Assembly: GCF_000725805.1 (NCBI RefSeq)
Contig: NZ_JOFT01000010.1
Location: 62,001-126,000, forward strand
From: Streptomyces xanthophaeus
Lineage (GTDB): Bacteria; Actinomycetota; Actinomycetes; Streptomycetales; Streptomycetaceae
Reading direction: 5' to 3'
Length of the DNA: 64,000 nucleotides
The notes below the pieces were generated by a model. The model ran no database searches and was not told the DNA's origin. It worked only from the letters and a program-made list of their open reading frames with translations. Every line of letters starts with the position of its first letter. Within the stretch, counting starts at the first letter, position 1. Positions 8,702 to 16,890 of this stretch are shown here, in pieces. Both the position numbers and the translations under genes were made by a program.

Positions 8702-10387
8702 CTAGAACGGCCAGAGGCCGGAGCCCTTGTCCCAGCCGAGCTGGACGCAGACCGACTGCTTGCCGACGAGCTTGGAGAGCCACTCACCGAAGCTGAGCGG
8801 TACGCACCACAGCTTGCTGTTGGCGGGCGGCGGGGTCGGCTGGGGCTCGGGCTTGGGCACGACCGGGCTCGGCGTCACGGGCGCGGGCACCGGTGCCGTG
8901 ACCTCCGGTGCGGGGGCCGTGGGCGTGGGGACGGCGGGCGTGGGGACGGCGGGGCTCGGGGTGACCGGGGCCGGGGTGACCGGGGCGGGGGGCTCGGGTG
9001 CCGGCGTCGGGACGAGCGGGCTCGGGGTGACCGGGGCCGGAGTGACCGGGGCCGGGACCTCGGGCGCCGGATCGGGCACGGCGGGCGTGGGGACGGCGGG
9101 CGTCGGAACGGCGGGCGTGGGGACGGCCGGGCTCGGTTCCGGGGCCGGGCTGACCGGGGCGGGGGCCTCGGGCGTCGGCGTCGGGACGACCGGGCTCGGG
9201 GTCACCGGCACCGGCACCTGCGGGCTCGGCACCGTCGGGACGGTCACCTCGGGCGTCGGGACCGCGGGGCTCGGCACCGTGGGGACGGTCACCTCGGGCG
9301 TCGGGACCTGCGGCGTCGGGACCTCGGGCGTCGGGACGACCGGCGTCGGGACCACGGGAGTCGGGACCACGGGAGTCGGCACCACGGGCGTGGGGATCAC
9401 CGGGCCGGGGTTCTCGGGCGTCAGCGCGTCGCGGAAGACCTTCGAGGAGTCCGGGTTCTGCTTGCACTGCCACACGCCGTGCGGGCAGTAGTCGGTGATG
9501 GTGTGGTAGAGCGGCTTGTGCTGCTCGATCCACTTCAGCATGCGCCGCACGTACTCCGGATTGTCCCCGTGCCGGAAGAGCCCCCACTCCGGGTACGAGA
9601 TCTCCTTGCCATGTGCCTTTGCGAAGTCGACGTGCTGCTGGAGCCCGTACGGCTGGGTGATCTGGTCGTCGAAGGTACGGCCCGGAGCCTGGTCGTACGA
9701 ATCCATCCCGACGATGTCGACCACGTCGTCGCCGGGGTAGCACTTGGTCCAGCCGATGGCGTCCGTACCCCGGTTCGGGGCGAAGTCGAACTTGAACTCC
9801 TGTCCGGGCACGGCGCGCATCGTGGTGACGACGCGCCTCCAGTACGCCTTCCAGTTCTCCGGGTCCGGCCCGCAGCGGTGCGTGTAGGTGGTGCCGTTCA
9901 TCTCCCAGCCGAGCACGATCACCGTGTCCGGGACGCCCAGCGACACCAGCCGCTCGGCGAGCTTCTTGAAGTGGCGGTCGTACTGCCCCTCGGCGCCCGC
10001 CTTGATCAGCTGGGCCACCTGGCGATCGGGGACCCGTGCTTCGTTCCGTGCCTGCATGGGCACGTTGAGGACGAACATCCGGTCGTCCTGGGCCAGCCGC
10101 CAGGCCGCCCAGGACTGCAGGAAGGAGACGTTGCCCTCGATGCCCGCCCACACGTCACCGGGGAGATAGGTGTGACCCACCCGGATCTCCTTGCCGCCCA
10201 GCCACTGCGACAGCTGCGGGATGCGGGCCACGCCGGAGGGCCCGTAGTCGAGATAGGCGCCCATGGCGATGCCGGAGCCCTTGGCCTTGTCCTCCTCGGG
10301 CGCCGCGAGGGCGGCGCCGGTGGCGAGCAGTCCGGCCGTGACCGTACCGATGCAGGTGCTCGCCAGTCGGCGGCGTGGTCTGGGCAT
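8702..10387 (-). CDS. Secreted glycoside hydrolase, GH26-like, with long Pro-Thr-Val repeat tail
   Basis: A 561-residue exported protein. Residues 1-29 are a signal peptide (RRR, hydrophobic core, ALAAP). Residues ~35-325 form a GH26-like barrel with VLGWEMNGTTYTH (candidate acid/base E162) and EISYPEWGLF (candidate nucleophile E267). Residues ~329-525 are repeats of VPTP/APVTP type, probably an extended wall-spanning linker. The last ~35 residues are a compact segment with two Cys (LWCVPLSFGEWL, SVCVQLGWD). The ATG at 10387 has GGGAG six bases upstream; a GTG at 10426 is less likely. GH26 enzymes cut beta-mannans and related glycans, so this one may trim or degrade the polysaccharide made by the neighbouring operon. 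Confidence 0.82.
   Translation of the reverse strand: MPRPRRRLASTCIGTVTAGLLATGAALAAPEEDKAKGSGIAMGAYLDYGPSGVARIPQLSQWLGGKEIRVGHTYLPGDVWAGIEGNVSFLQSWAAWRLAQDDRMFVLNVPMQARNEARVPDRQVAQLIKAGAEGQYDRHFKKLAERLVSLGVPDTVIVLGWEMNGTTYTHRCGPDPENWKAYWRRVVTTMRAVPGQEFKFDFAPNRGTDAIGWTKCYPGDDVVDIVGMDSYDQAPGRTFDDQITQPYGLQQHVDFAKAHGKEISYPEWGLFRHGDNPEYVRRMLKWIEQHKPLYHTITDYCPHGVWQCKQNPDSSKVFRDALTPENPGPVIPTPVVPTPVVPTPVVPTPVVPTPEVPTPQVPTPEVTVPTVPSPAVPTPEVTVPTVPSPQVPVPVTPSPVVPTPTPEAPAPVSPAPEPSPAVPTPAVPTPAVPTPAVPDPAPEVPAPVTPAPVTPSPLVPTPAPEPPAPVTPAPVTPSPAVPTPAVPTPTAPAPEVTAPVPAPVTPSPVVPKPEPQPTPPPANSKLWCVPLSFGEWLSKLVGKQSVCVQLGWDKGSGLWPF
8850..9410. repeat. Tandem coding repeats for the Pro-rich tail of the GH26-like protein
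   Basis: Dense imperfect tandem repeats of 12-15 bases (forward strand units such as GGCGTCGGGACGACC and GGGCTCGGGGTGACC). They encode the VPTP/APVTP-type linker of the minus-strand hydrolase. The pattern is in frame throughout, so copy number could vary between strains without breaking the gene. Confidence 0.85.
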
Positions 10388-10448
10388 GGCGTCTCCCGAG
10401 CTTTCCTGAATCGGTGTGCTTACCAAAGACGTTAGACATCACATCTGA

Positions 10449-10486
10449 CGAATGGCCTGTTCGGTGACCGATGGGTAGGCCATTCG
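10449..10486. promoter_or_regulatory. 10-bp perfect inverted repeat in a divergent promoter region
   Basis: CGAATGGCCT (10449-10458) and AGGCCATTCG (10477-10486) are perfect inverted repeats separated by 18 bases, between the divergent GH26-like gene and the ATP-grasp gene. The spacing fits an operator for a dimeric regulator controlling both. No regulator gene lies next to it. Confidence 0.45.
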
Positions 10487-10537
10487 CAGCTGCGCACCAC
10501 CCCCGCTTGGTCCGACTAGGTGAAAGACACCGCCTCC

Positions 10538-12043
10538 ATGCACGCGTTCGCCCCTCATGTGCCCGCAGTTCTGCTCAGACTCGATCGGAATCCGTTCCAC
10601 CACGGAACCCTTGGCGCCGTCAGATCCCTTGGCCGTAAGGGCGTGGAGGTCCATGCCGTCGTCGAGGCCGGGGGAGGTCCCGTGGGACGTTCGCGGTACC
10701 TGCACGCCGTGCACCCCGGGCCCTCCGGCGGGATCGACCCCGAGAGCCCCGAGGCGCTGCTGGACTGCCTGACCGGGGTGTCGGAGCGGATCGGCCGGCC
10801 GGCCGTGCTCGTCGCCATGGACGACCTGAGCGCGATCGCCGTCTCCCGGGTCGCCCCGATGCTGACGGACCGTTTCCGGATCCCCCATCAGCCGGACAAC
10901 CTGCCCGCCCGGGTGGCCGACAAGGCGGAGCTGTCCCGGCTCTGCGCGCGGTGGGACATCGCGCACCCGGAGACGGTGATCCCGGCGAGCGGGGCGGAGG
11001 CGGCGGACGCCGCATGGCGCCTGGGGCTGCCGGTGGTCGCCAAGTGGAGCAGGCCCTGGCTGCTGCCGCCGGGGGGCGAGGGGCTGCGCAGCACCACCCT
11101 GGTGCAGACCACCGCCGAGGTGCGGCGGCTGTACGAGCGCTCGGCCGAGGCCGGGAGCAGGCTGCTGCTCCAGCGGTTCCTGCCGGCCGGTGCCGACACC
11201 GACTGGTTCTTCCACGGGGCCTTCTCCCGGGGCGGGCACCCGCTGCTCGCGGGCTCCGGCCGCAAGGAGCTGTCCTGGCCGGTGCGGACGGGCCTGACGG
11301 CGGTGGGGCGCTGGCTGCCGGACCCGGCGGTGGAGGAGGCGGGGCTGCGGCTCGCCGAACGCCTGGGCTACCAGGGAATCTTGGACCTCGACTTCCGCCG
11401 CGACGAGTGCGGCACCTTCCGGCTGGTGGACTTCAACCCCCGCCCCGGGGCGCAGTTCCGGCTGTTCACGGACGCGGCCGGGCTGGACGTCGTCCAGGCG
11501 ATGTACCTGGACCTGACGGGGCAGCGGGTCCCGCAGCCCTCGGGCGGGCCGGGCCGGGTGTTCGTCGCCGAGAACTACGCGCTGCTGGCGGCGGTCCGGG
11601 GGCGCTGCCTGCCGCGCCGCCCGGGCGCGGGTCCGGCGGGGCCCGCCGCGCCGCCCGGACCCGCACCGCAGGCCGGTCCGGCACAGGCCGCCCAGGGCCG
11701 GGTGACGGAGCGTCGGACCGGTCCGGCCGCGGCCGGCGGGGGCCGTGGACCGGTGCGGGAGCGGCCGGCCGGGGAACGGGGGCGCGTCGAGGCGGCCTGG
11801 TTCGCCGCGGACGACCTCGGGCCGTTCGTGGCGATGCTCCGCGCCTTCCTCGGCCGTGGGCTGGGCAAGGGCGCCCGCGCCCTGCGCGGTGTCCCCGCAC
11901 AGGGGCGGCGTACGGCCCGCGCGGCCGTCCGGGCCCCGCGCCAGCGCGGCCGGGAACAGCCCGCCGGCGCCCCGGGCGGGTCCGCCTCCCGTCCCGCGCC
12001 GCCCGAGGCACCGGCGGAGCCGGACGAACTGGTGACCCGTTGA
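10538..12043 (+). CDS. ATP-grasp enzyme (carboxylate-amine/thiol ligase superfamily)
   Basis: A 501-residue protein. The N-terminal part (PAVLLRLDRNPFHHGTLG) resembles the pre-ATP-grasp domain of carbamoyl-phosphate-synthase-like ligases. The ATP-grasp region (~120-330) has PVVAKWSRPW, LLLQRFLPAG and the metal/ATP site DLDFRRDECGTFRLVDFNPRP. The last ~145 residues are Pro/Ala/Arg-rich with one ordered patch (AAWFAADDLGPFVAMLRAFL), less regular than the enzyme core. ATG 10538 is preferred because AGGTGA lies 14 bases upstream; GTG 10520 is an alternative. It is likely co-transcribed with the FAD protein 22 bases downstream. Such pairs sit near polysaccharide genes in actinomycetes; the substrate is unknown. 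Confidence 0.78.
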   Translation: MHAFAPHVPAVLLRLDRNPFHHGTLGAVRSLGRKGVEVHAVVEAGGGPVGRSRYLHAVHPGPSGGIDPESPEALLDCLTGVSERIGRPAVLVAMDDLSAIAVSRVAPMLTDRFRIPHQPDNLPARVADKAELSRLCARWDIAHPETVIPASGAEAADAAWRLGLPVVAKWSRPWLLPPGGEGLRSTTLVQTTAEVRRLYERSAEAGSRLLLQRFLPAGADTDWFFHGAFSRGGHPLLAGSGRKELSWPVRTGLTAVGRWLPDPAVEEAGLRLAERLGYQGILDLDFRRDECGTFRLVDFNPRPGAQFRLFTDAAGLDVVQAMYLDLTGQRVPQPSGGPGRVFVAENYALLAAVRGRCLPRRPGAGPAGPAAPPGPAPQAGPAQAAQGRVTERRTGPAAAGGGRGPVRERPAGERGRVEAAWFAADDLGPFVAMLRAFLGRGLGKGARALRGVPAQGRRTARAAVRAPRQRGREQPAGAPGGSASRPAPPEAPAEPDELVTR

Positions 12044-12065
12044 GCACGACTCTGGAAGGACGGCC

Positions 12066-13260
12066 GTGACGCGGATGGACGATCTCGTGGTGATCGGCGC
12101 GGGCCCGTACGGGCTGTCGATCGCCGCGCACGCTGCGGGCGCGGGGCTCGACGTACGGGTGCTGGGCCGGCCGATGGCCTCGTGGCGCGACCACATGCCC
12201 GACGGCATGTACCTGAAGTCGGAACCCTGGTCGTCGAACCTGTCCGCCCCTGACGGACGGCACACCCTGGCCGAGTACTGCGCCACCCGGGGCCTGGTCG
12301 CGGAACACGGCACTCCGCTGCCGATCGGGACGTTCAGTGCGTACGGGATGTGGTTCGCCCGGCACGCCGCACCCGAGGTGGAGGAGGTGACCGTCACGGA
12401 GGTGACCCCGCAGGGCGAGGCCTTCCGCATCCGTACCGCCGAGGGACCGCCGCTGCTCGCCCGCACGGTCGCCCTCGCGGTCGGAGTGATGCCCTTCGTC
12501 CACCATCCCCGGGCGCTGCGGGACCTCCCGCCCGGCCACTACTCGCACAGCAGCGGCCACCGGGACCTGACCCGCTTCGCCGGACTGGACGTCGCGGTGC
12601 TCGGCGCCGGGCAGGCGGCCCTGGAGACCGCCGCCCTGCTGGCCGAGCAGGGGGCCCGGCCGGCTCTGGTGGCCCGCAGTTCGCGGCTGAACTGGAACAC
12701 CGTCCCGCAGCCCCTGGAGCGGCCCGCGCTGCGGGCCCTGCGCGAACCGCACAGCGGGCTCGGCACGGGATGGCGCAGCTGGGCGTGGTCGGAGCTGCCC
12801 TGGGCGGTGCGGAGGCTGCCCGCCGCGACCCGGGAGCGGATCGCGGCGACGGCTCTGGGGCCGGCCGGTGCCTGGTGGCTGCGGGACCGGTTCGAGCAGC
12901 ACGTCCCGGCCCTTCTCGGCCACCGGCTGCACCGGGCGGTCGCGGTGGGTGAGCGGACCCGACTCGGGCTGACCACCGGAGCCGGGGAGTCCGTCGTCCT
13001 GGACGCCGCCCACGTGATCGCGGCCACCGGATTCACCCCGGACCTGGACCGCATGGAGCTGCTCGATGCGGGGCTGCGGGCCGCGCTGGAGACGGTCGGG
13101 GGCACTCGGACCCCGGAGCTGAGCGCCCGCTTCGAGTCCTCGTGGCCCGGGCTGTTCTTCGCGGGGCTGCTGACGGCTCCCTCATTCGGCCCTTCCATGC
13201 GATTCGTGCACGGTGCGGGCTTCACGGCGGGGAGACTGGTGAGAGGAGTCCGCCCTGGGC
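12066..13260 (+). CDS. FAD/NAD(P)-binding oxidoreductase, natural stop lost at a deletion junction
   Basis: About 390 recognisable residues of a flavin-dependent oxidoreductase: dinucleotide-binding VVIGAGPYGLSIAAH at the N-terminus, the group's MASWRDHMPDGMYLKSEPW block (~40-58), a second Rossmann motif VLGAGQAALETAALL near 180, and AATGFTPDL near 320, the usual NAD(P)/FAD closing motif. GTG 12066 has GGAAGGA seven bases upstream. Homology ends at FTAGRLVRG (about 13250). From there the frame stays open to 15008 as a translated shadow of the next gene, so the translated product would carry ~585 junk residues. The end given here marks the recognisable domain, not a stop codon. Confidence 0.7.
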
Positions 13261-13284
13261 CTCGTCGAGGGCGGCACCATCAAG

Positions 13285-14769
13285 ATGATCGCGATGAGCG
13301 GGGAGACCCTGGAGATCCTCAGCGAGCGCAGCCTGACGCGGCTGGACGGCTCGCTGCCGCTGTCGCAGGCGGTGCTGACCAGGAAGGCCCGCTTCGCCAC
13401 CTCGCTCACCGCGCTCGGCGTGGAGTTCCCGCTGCTCAGCGACTACCTGAACCGCATCCAGTACGACGCGGCGGCCTACCTGCCGCTGATCGCGCAGGCC
13501 AAGGCCATCGGCGGGCTGGTCCTGTTCTACCGGCGGCGCAGCGAGTTCAGCCCCGAGGAGCGCAACCTGTGCCTGGGCCTCGCGGGCATCGTGGCGCAGT
13601 CGCTCCAGCGGGCGCTCCTGTTCGACCAGGAGCGGGAGTTCGCGACCGGACTGCAGGCCGCCATGCTGCCGCGGCGGATCCCGGAGATCACCGGCGGGGA
13701 GATCGCGGTCCGCTACCACTCGGCCTGGAGCGGGCGGGAGGTCGGCGGGGACTGGTACGACGTGATCGCGCTGCCCCGCGACCGGGTCGGCATCGTGGTG
13801 GGCGACGTGCAGGGGCACGACACGCACGCGGCGGCGATCATGGGCCAGCTGCGGATCGCCCTGCGCGCGTACGCGGGGGAGGGGCATCCGCCGTCCACCG
13901 TGCTGGCCCGGGCCTCGCGCTTCCTCGCCGAGCTGGACACCGAACGCTTCGCCACCTGCATGTACGCGCAGGTGGACCTGGAGACCGGCGGCGTACGGGC
14001 GGTCCGTGCGGGCCACCTCGGCCCGCTGATCCGGCACACGGACGGGCGTACCGGCTGGCCCAACGTGCGCGGCGGCCTCCCGCTGGGGCTGGCCACGGCC
14101 TTCGAGCAGGAGGAGTTCCCCGAGACCCGGCTCGACCTCGTCCCCGGCGAGACGCTCGTGCTGTGCACGGACGGGCTGGTGGAGGAGCCGGGCACCGCCA
14201 TCACCCAGGGGATGGAGGCCCTCGCCCACGCGGTGCGCAGCGGCCCGCAGGAGGCCGGGGCGCTCGCCGACCACCTCTCCGACCGGCTCTGGGAGCGCTG
14301 GGGCTCCGGAGACGACGTGGCCCTCCTGGTGCTGCGCCGGGCCCCCGACCCGGGCACCCACCGGGCCCCGCGCATCCACCAGTACATCCACCAGGCCGAC
14401 CCCGAAGGGCTCTCCGAGGCCCGCTACGCCCTGCGGCAGGCCCTGCGGGACTGGGGGATGCCGGAACTCGCCGACGACGTGGAGCTGGCCGCCGGGGAGC
14501 TGCTGGTCAACGCCCTGCTGCACACCGACGGCGGGGCGGTGCTGACGATGGAGGTGCTGCCGGAGCCGGTCCGGCGGATCCGGCTGTGGGTCAAGGACCG
14601 CTCCAGCGTGTGGCCGCGCAGGCGCACCCCGGGCGAGGCGGCCACCACGGGGCGGGGGCTGCTGCTGGTGGACGCGCTGGCCACGCACTGGGGCGTGGAG
14701 TCCCGGGGCGACGGCAAGGCGGTGTGGTGCGAGTTCGATGCCGGCGGCAGCCTCAGGAGCATCGGGTGA
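13285..14769 (+). CDS. GAF-SpoIIE phosphatase-HATPase regulator, 5'-truncated
   Basis: A 494-residue PP2C-type phosphatase fused to an anti-sigma kinase-like domain. The N-terminal ~105 residues are only the second half of a GAF sensor domain (IAQAKAIGGLVLFYRRRSEF). Residues ~120-350 are the SpoIIE phosphatase with GGDWYDV, VGDVQGHDTHAA, RAGHLGPLI and GDDVALLVL metal-site motifs. Residues ~365-494 are a HATPase domain with ELAAGELLVNALLH and TTGRGLLLVDALA. Reading back in this frame gives more GAF-like sequence (ALGLVEGGTIK) up to a stop at 13240-13242, with no good start or SD, so the gene seems to have lost its 5' part. It would act in partner-switching sigma-factor control if still expressed. 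Confidence 0.75.
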   Translation: MIAMSGETLEILSERSLTRLDGSLPLSQAVLTRKARFATSLTALGVEFPLLSDYLNRIQYDAAAYLPLIAQAKAIGGLVLFYRRRSEFSPEERNLCLGLAGIVAQSLQRALLFDQEREFATGLQAAMLPRRIPEITGGEIAVRYHSAWSGREVGGDWYDVIALPRDRVGIVVGDVQGHDTHAAAIMGQLRIALRAYAGEGHPPSTVLARASRFLAELDTERFATCMYAQVDLETGGVRAVRAGHLGPLIRHTDGRTGWPNVRGGLPLGLATAFEQEEFPETRLDLVPGETLVLCTDGLVEEPGTAITQGMEALAHAVRSGPQEAGALADHLSDRLWERWGSGDDVALLVLRRAPDPGTHRAPRIHQYIHQADPEGLSEARYALRQALRDWGMPELADDVELAAGELLVNALLHTDGGAVLTMEVLPEPVRRIRLWVKDRSSVWPRRRTPGEAATTGRGLLLVDALATHWGVESRGDGKAVWCEFDAGGSLRSIG

Positions 14770-14840
14770 CCATGTGGTCACCCCGAGTTGTGGGGCGGCA
14801 AGGGTGGGGAGATGATGCGGGCTATGAGACGGATCGTGCT

Positions 14841-15008
14841 GTGCGCAGGCTGAACAAGGGCGCCGCGACCGCAGTCCTGGCCCTGCTCCTGCTGGCGGCG
14901 GGCGTGCCGACGGTCGTGGACTGGACGACGGGCCGCCCGCATGCGGACCCCGGGTGCCAGTCGGTGGCGTTCATGTCGATGACGGGCGTGGCGCCCGAGT
15001 GCCGGTAG
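14841..15008 (+). CDS. Small exported or membrane-anchored peptide, hypothetical
   Basis: A 55-residue reading frame starting at GTG 14841: a short basic start (VRRLNK), one hydrophobic helix (TAVLALLLLAAGVPTVV) and a polar tail with two Cys ending in GVAPECR. It reads as a real small gene because its composition shifts abruptly from the out-of-frame shadow before it, and a perfect hairpin overlaps its stop. No family is recognised. The start is uncertain because no clear SD is present. Confidence 0.4.
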   Translation: MRRLNKGAATAVLALLLLAAGVPTVVDWTTGRPHADPGCQSVAFMSMTGVAPECR

Positions 15009-15022
15009 CGGCGGCTACCGGC
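15001..15022. terminator. Hairpin between convergent genes
   Basis: GCCGGTAGC (15001-15009) and GCTACCGGC (15014-15022) form a perfect 9-bp stem with a GGCG loop. It overlaps the stop of the small + strand gene and lies 20 bases beyond the stop of the minus-strand gene, so it can serve both. No T-run is present, as is common in Streptomyces. Confidence 0.55.
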
Positions 15023-15041
15023 CCTCTCCGGTCCGGACGCG

Positions 15042-15488
15042 CTAGCCCAGGGTGATCAGCCGGATCTCCCGGCGGTCCTCCGCGACGACGTCGACGGAGC
15101 GCGGCATCAGGCCCGAGAAGTGGATCTCCTTGAGCTGGGCCTCGGCCAGCGCGGCGCCCGCACGGATGCCCGGCGTGTACTTGAGCGAGCCGGTGGCCTC
15201 CCATGCGTGCTCCTGTCCGTCGCAGTCCGCCTCGCCGCCGCCGAAGGCCAGGCGCGTGTTGCCCTGGACGAGGGCCGCCGAGATCTGGAGCTTCGCCCCC
15301 ACGGGTGACGGGTTGGTGCAGTGGTAGGTGCCGGAAAGGGTGACCGTTCCGTCCTGGCTGATGTGCCCGTGCGACTGTACGGAAATTCCCTGGTTGTAGA
15401 CGGTGGCTTCGGCGGGGGCCGTGAATGCCGCCGTGGCGGCCAGTGCGGACAGGGCCGCCAGGGCCATGCGGGTTCCGTGGATAACCAT
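15042..15488 (-). CDS. Secreted protein, DUF6299-like
   Basis: A 148-residue exported protein with a signal peptide (MVIHGTRM, then ALAALSALAATAAF, cleavage near PAEA-TVY). The mature part is a beta-rich domain with QSHGHISQDGTVTLSGTYHC and two Cys that could pair. The pattern matches small Streptomyces secreted proteins grouped as DUF6299, recognised from memory and not searched. ATG 15488 is well supported: GGAGGAAC ends two bases upstream. It is divergent from the lipoprotein gene at 15643, with 154 bases between them. Function unknown. Confidence 0.75.
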   Translation of the reverse strand: MVIHGTRMALAALSALAATAAFTAPAEATVYNQGISVQSHGHISQDGTVTLSGTYHCTNPSPVGAKLQISAALVQGNTRLAFGGGEADCDGQEHAWEATGSLKYTPGIRAGAALAEAQLKEIHFSGLMPRSVDVVAEDRREIRLITLG

Positions 15489-15642
15489 TGTTCCTCCGGG
15501 TGGATGCGCGTGGCGGGATTCCGCCGGAACGCATTGTGCTGGCAGTTGGGCGGCAACTGGCTCCGCACACTCGTGTCGGTGTGTGCAATTGCCCGCTCGG
15601 GCGCGTGAGACTGACCGAAATACATCCCCGAAGGGATCCCGC

Positions 15643-16260
15643 ATGCGTCAGTCCGCCCGCCCCGTCCTCGCCGCCGCCCTCCTCCCGCTCCTCCTGTTCG
15701 GCGCCACGGCCTGCCAGAACGCTTCCGAGGGCGCCGCGCTCGCCCCCGCCGCCGTGCCCGCGGTCCCCGTGGACGACGGCGTCCCCGGCGCCGGCCAGGA
15801 CCCCGGGCAGGCGGCCGCGCCGGGAGCCGCCGCGCCGGGCGCCGTGCGGGAGGCCCACGTCGGGGAGTCCGTACGGGTGCGCGGCGCGCAGGTCGGACGG
15901 CACCTCCAGGTGGTGCTGAACGCGTACGTGGACCCCGCGGTCAGCGTCGACAAGAACTTCGTCCCGCCCGCGGGCAAGCGCTGGGTGGCCGCCTCGATGT
16001 CGTTCGTCAACGTCGGCGGGGCCTCGTACGGGGCCCTCGGGAGCATGTGGGCGCACGACAGCGCGGGGCAGCGCCACAAGGTGGTGCCCACCGGTGAGCT
16101 GACCACCGGCAAACCACTCGTCTTCGATTCCCTGGAGGTCGGTGAGCGGGCCGAGGGGTGGGTGGTGTTCGAAATTCCGGAAAACGCGCGCATTGTGCGG
16201 CTCCAGTACCAGGACGCGAACATCCAGGCGAATTCCGGAGGGGGTTTCTGGGGCGTCTAG
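15643..16260 (+). CDS. Lipoprotein with DUF4352-like domain
   Basis: A 205-residue lipoprotein. The signal peptide ends in a lipobox (LLFGATAC, Cys at residue ~24). A Pro/Ala-rich spacer (~30-65) leads to an immunoglobulin-like DUF4352-type domain (~70-200) with GKRWVAASMSFVNVG and VGERAEGWVVFEIP, the strands typical of that family. Such proteins sit on the outer face of the membrane and usually have structural or binding roles. ATG 15643 has AAGGGA upstream. No partner is evident from the neighbours. Confidence 0.78.
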   Translation: MRQSARPVLAAALLPLLLFGATACQNASEGAALAPAAVPAVPVDDGVPGAGQDPGQAAAPGAAAPGAVREAHVGESVRVRGAQVGRHLQVVLNAYVDPAVSVDKNFVPPAGKRWVAASMSFVNVGGASYGALGSMWAHDSAGQRHKVVPTGELTTGKPLVFDSLEVGERAEGWVVFEIPENARIVRLQYQDANIQANSGGGFWGV

Positions 16261-16317
16261 CCCGCCCGGGTGAAAGGCCGTGAAAGAGCCGGGCGACAGA
16301 CCACTAGGGTGCGGCGC

Positions 16318-16812
16318 ATGACTTCTACTCAAGCCGAAATCGACCGGTCCCAGCTCGGCACCCTTTCGGTGCTCGCCTGGATCGGCGACCCCTCCGAGGC
16401 CCACGACATCCCGTACCTCCTCGCCTACACCCTCGGTGACGGCCCCGGAGGCCGGGAGGCCGGTGAGGCGGCTGCCCGCGGGCTGCTGGAGGAGATCGGC
16501 CTGCCCATCGGGGACGTCGTCATGGACGGCACCCGCAACCCGGCGGCCTTCCCGGTGCAGATCCTCCTGGAGGGCAACCAGATCGCCCTCACCCTGCCCG
16601 GGATGAACGCGCAGTGCACCGCACCCGACGAGTGGGTCGCCGCGGCCGACGAGAGCGGTCAGGCGTACTTCCTGTTCGCCACCCGCGCCTGGCCCGAGGC
16701 CGTCCCGGGCCGCCCGGTCGAGCCCGAGACGCTGCAGGCCTTCGCGGGCGACGAGTCGGTGCTCACCGGCAGCGCCCACTGCGTGCTGTCCGTGCGCCGG
16801 CTCCAGAAGTAG
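16318..16812 (+). CDS. DUF5949 family protein
   Basis: A 164-residue soluble protein matching the Streptomyces DUF5949 pattern: LGTLSVLAWIGDPSEAHDIP, YTLGDGPGG, a central VQILLEGNQIALTLPGMNAQC and a C-terminal FAGDESVLTGSAHCVLSVR. It has no signal peptide or TM segment. Function is not known for the family. It stands alone, with a 57-base gap before it and a convergent P450 gene after it. Confidence 0.8.
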   Translation: MTSTQAEIDRSQLGTLSVLAWIGDPSEAHDIPYLLAYTLGDGPGGREAGEAAARGLLEEIGLPIGDVVMDGTRNPAAFPVQILLEGNQIALTLPGMNAQCTAPDEWVAAADESGQAYFLFATRAWPEAVPGRPVEPETLQAFAGDESVLTGSAHCVLSVRRLQK

Positions 16813-16890
16813 CCGCAGCGCAGCGCCGCCGCACCCCCCGCTCCGGCCGCCGGGCTCCCAGCCTGCCCGGTGGCCGGTCACGCTCCCGGA

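Noticed and set aside
8850..9410. CRISPR-like repeat array
   Set aside because: Repeats are 12-15 bases, lack unique spacers of constant size and encode the Pro-rich tail in frame.
12066..15008. Single 980-codon + strand frame
   Set aside because: Only the first ~395 codons and the last ~55 look like protein. The middle is an out-of-frame reading of the phosphatase gene and is Arg/Pro/Gly-rich noise.
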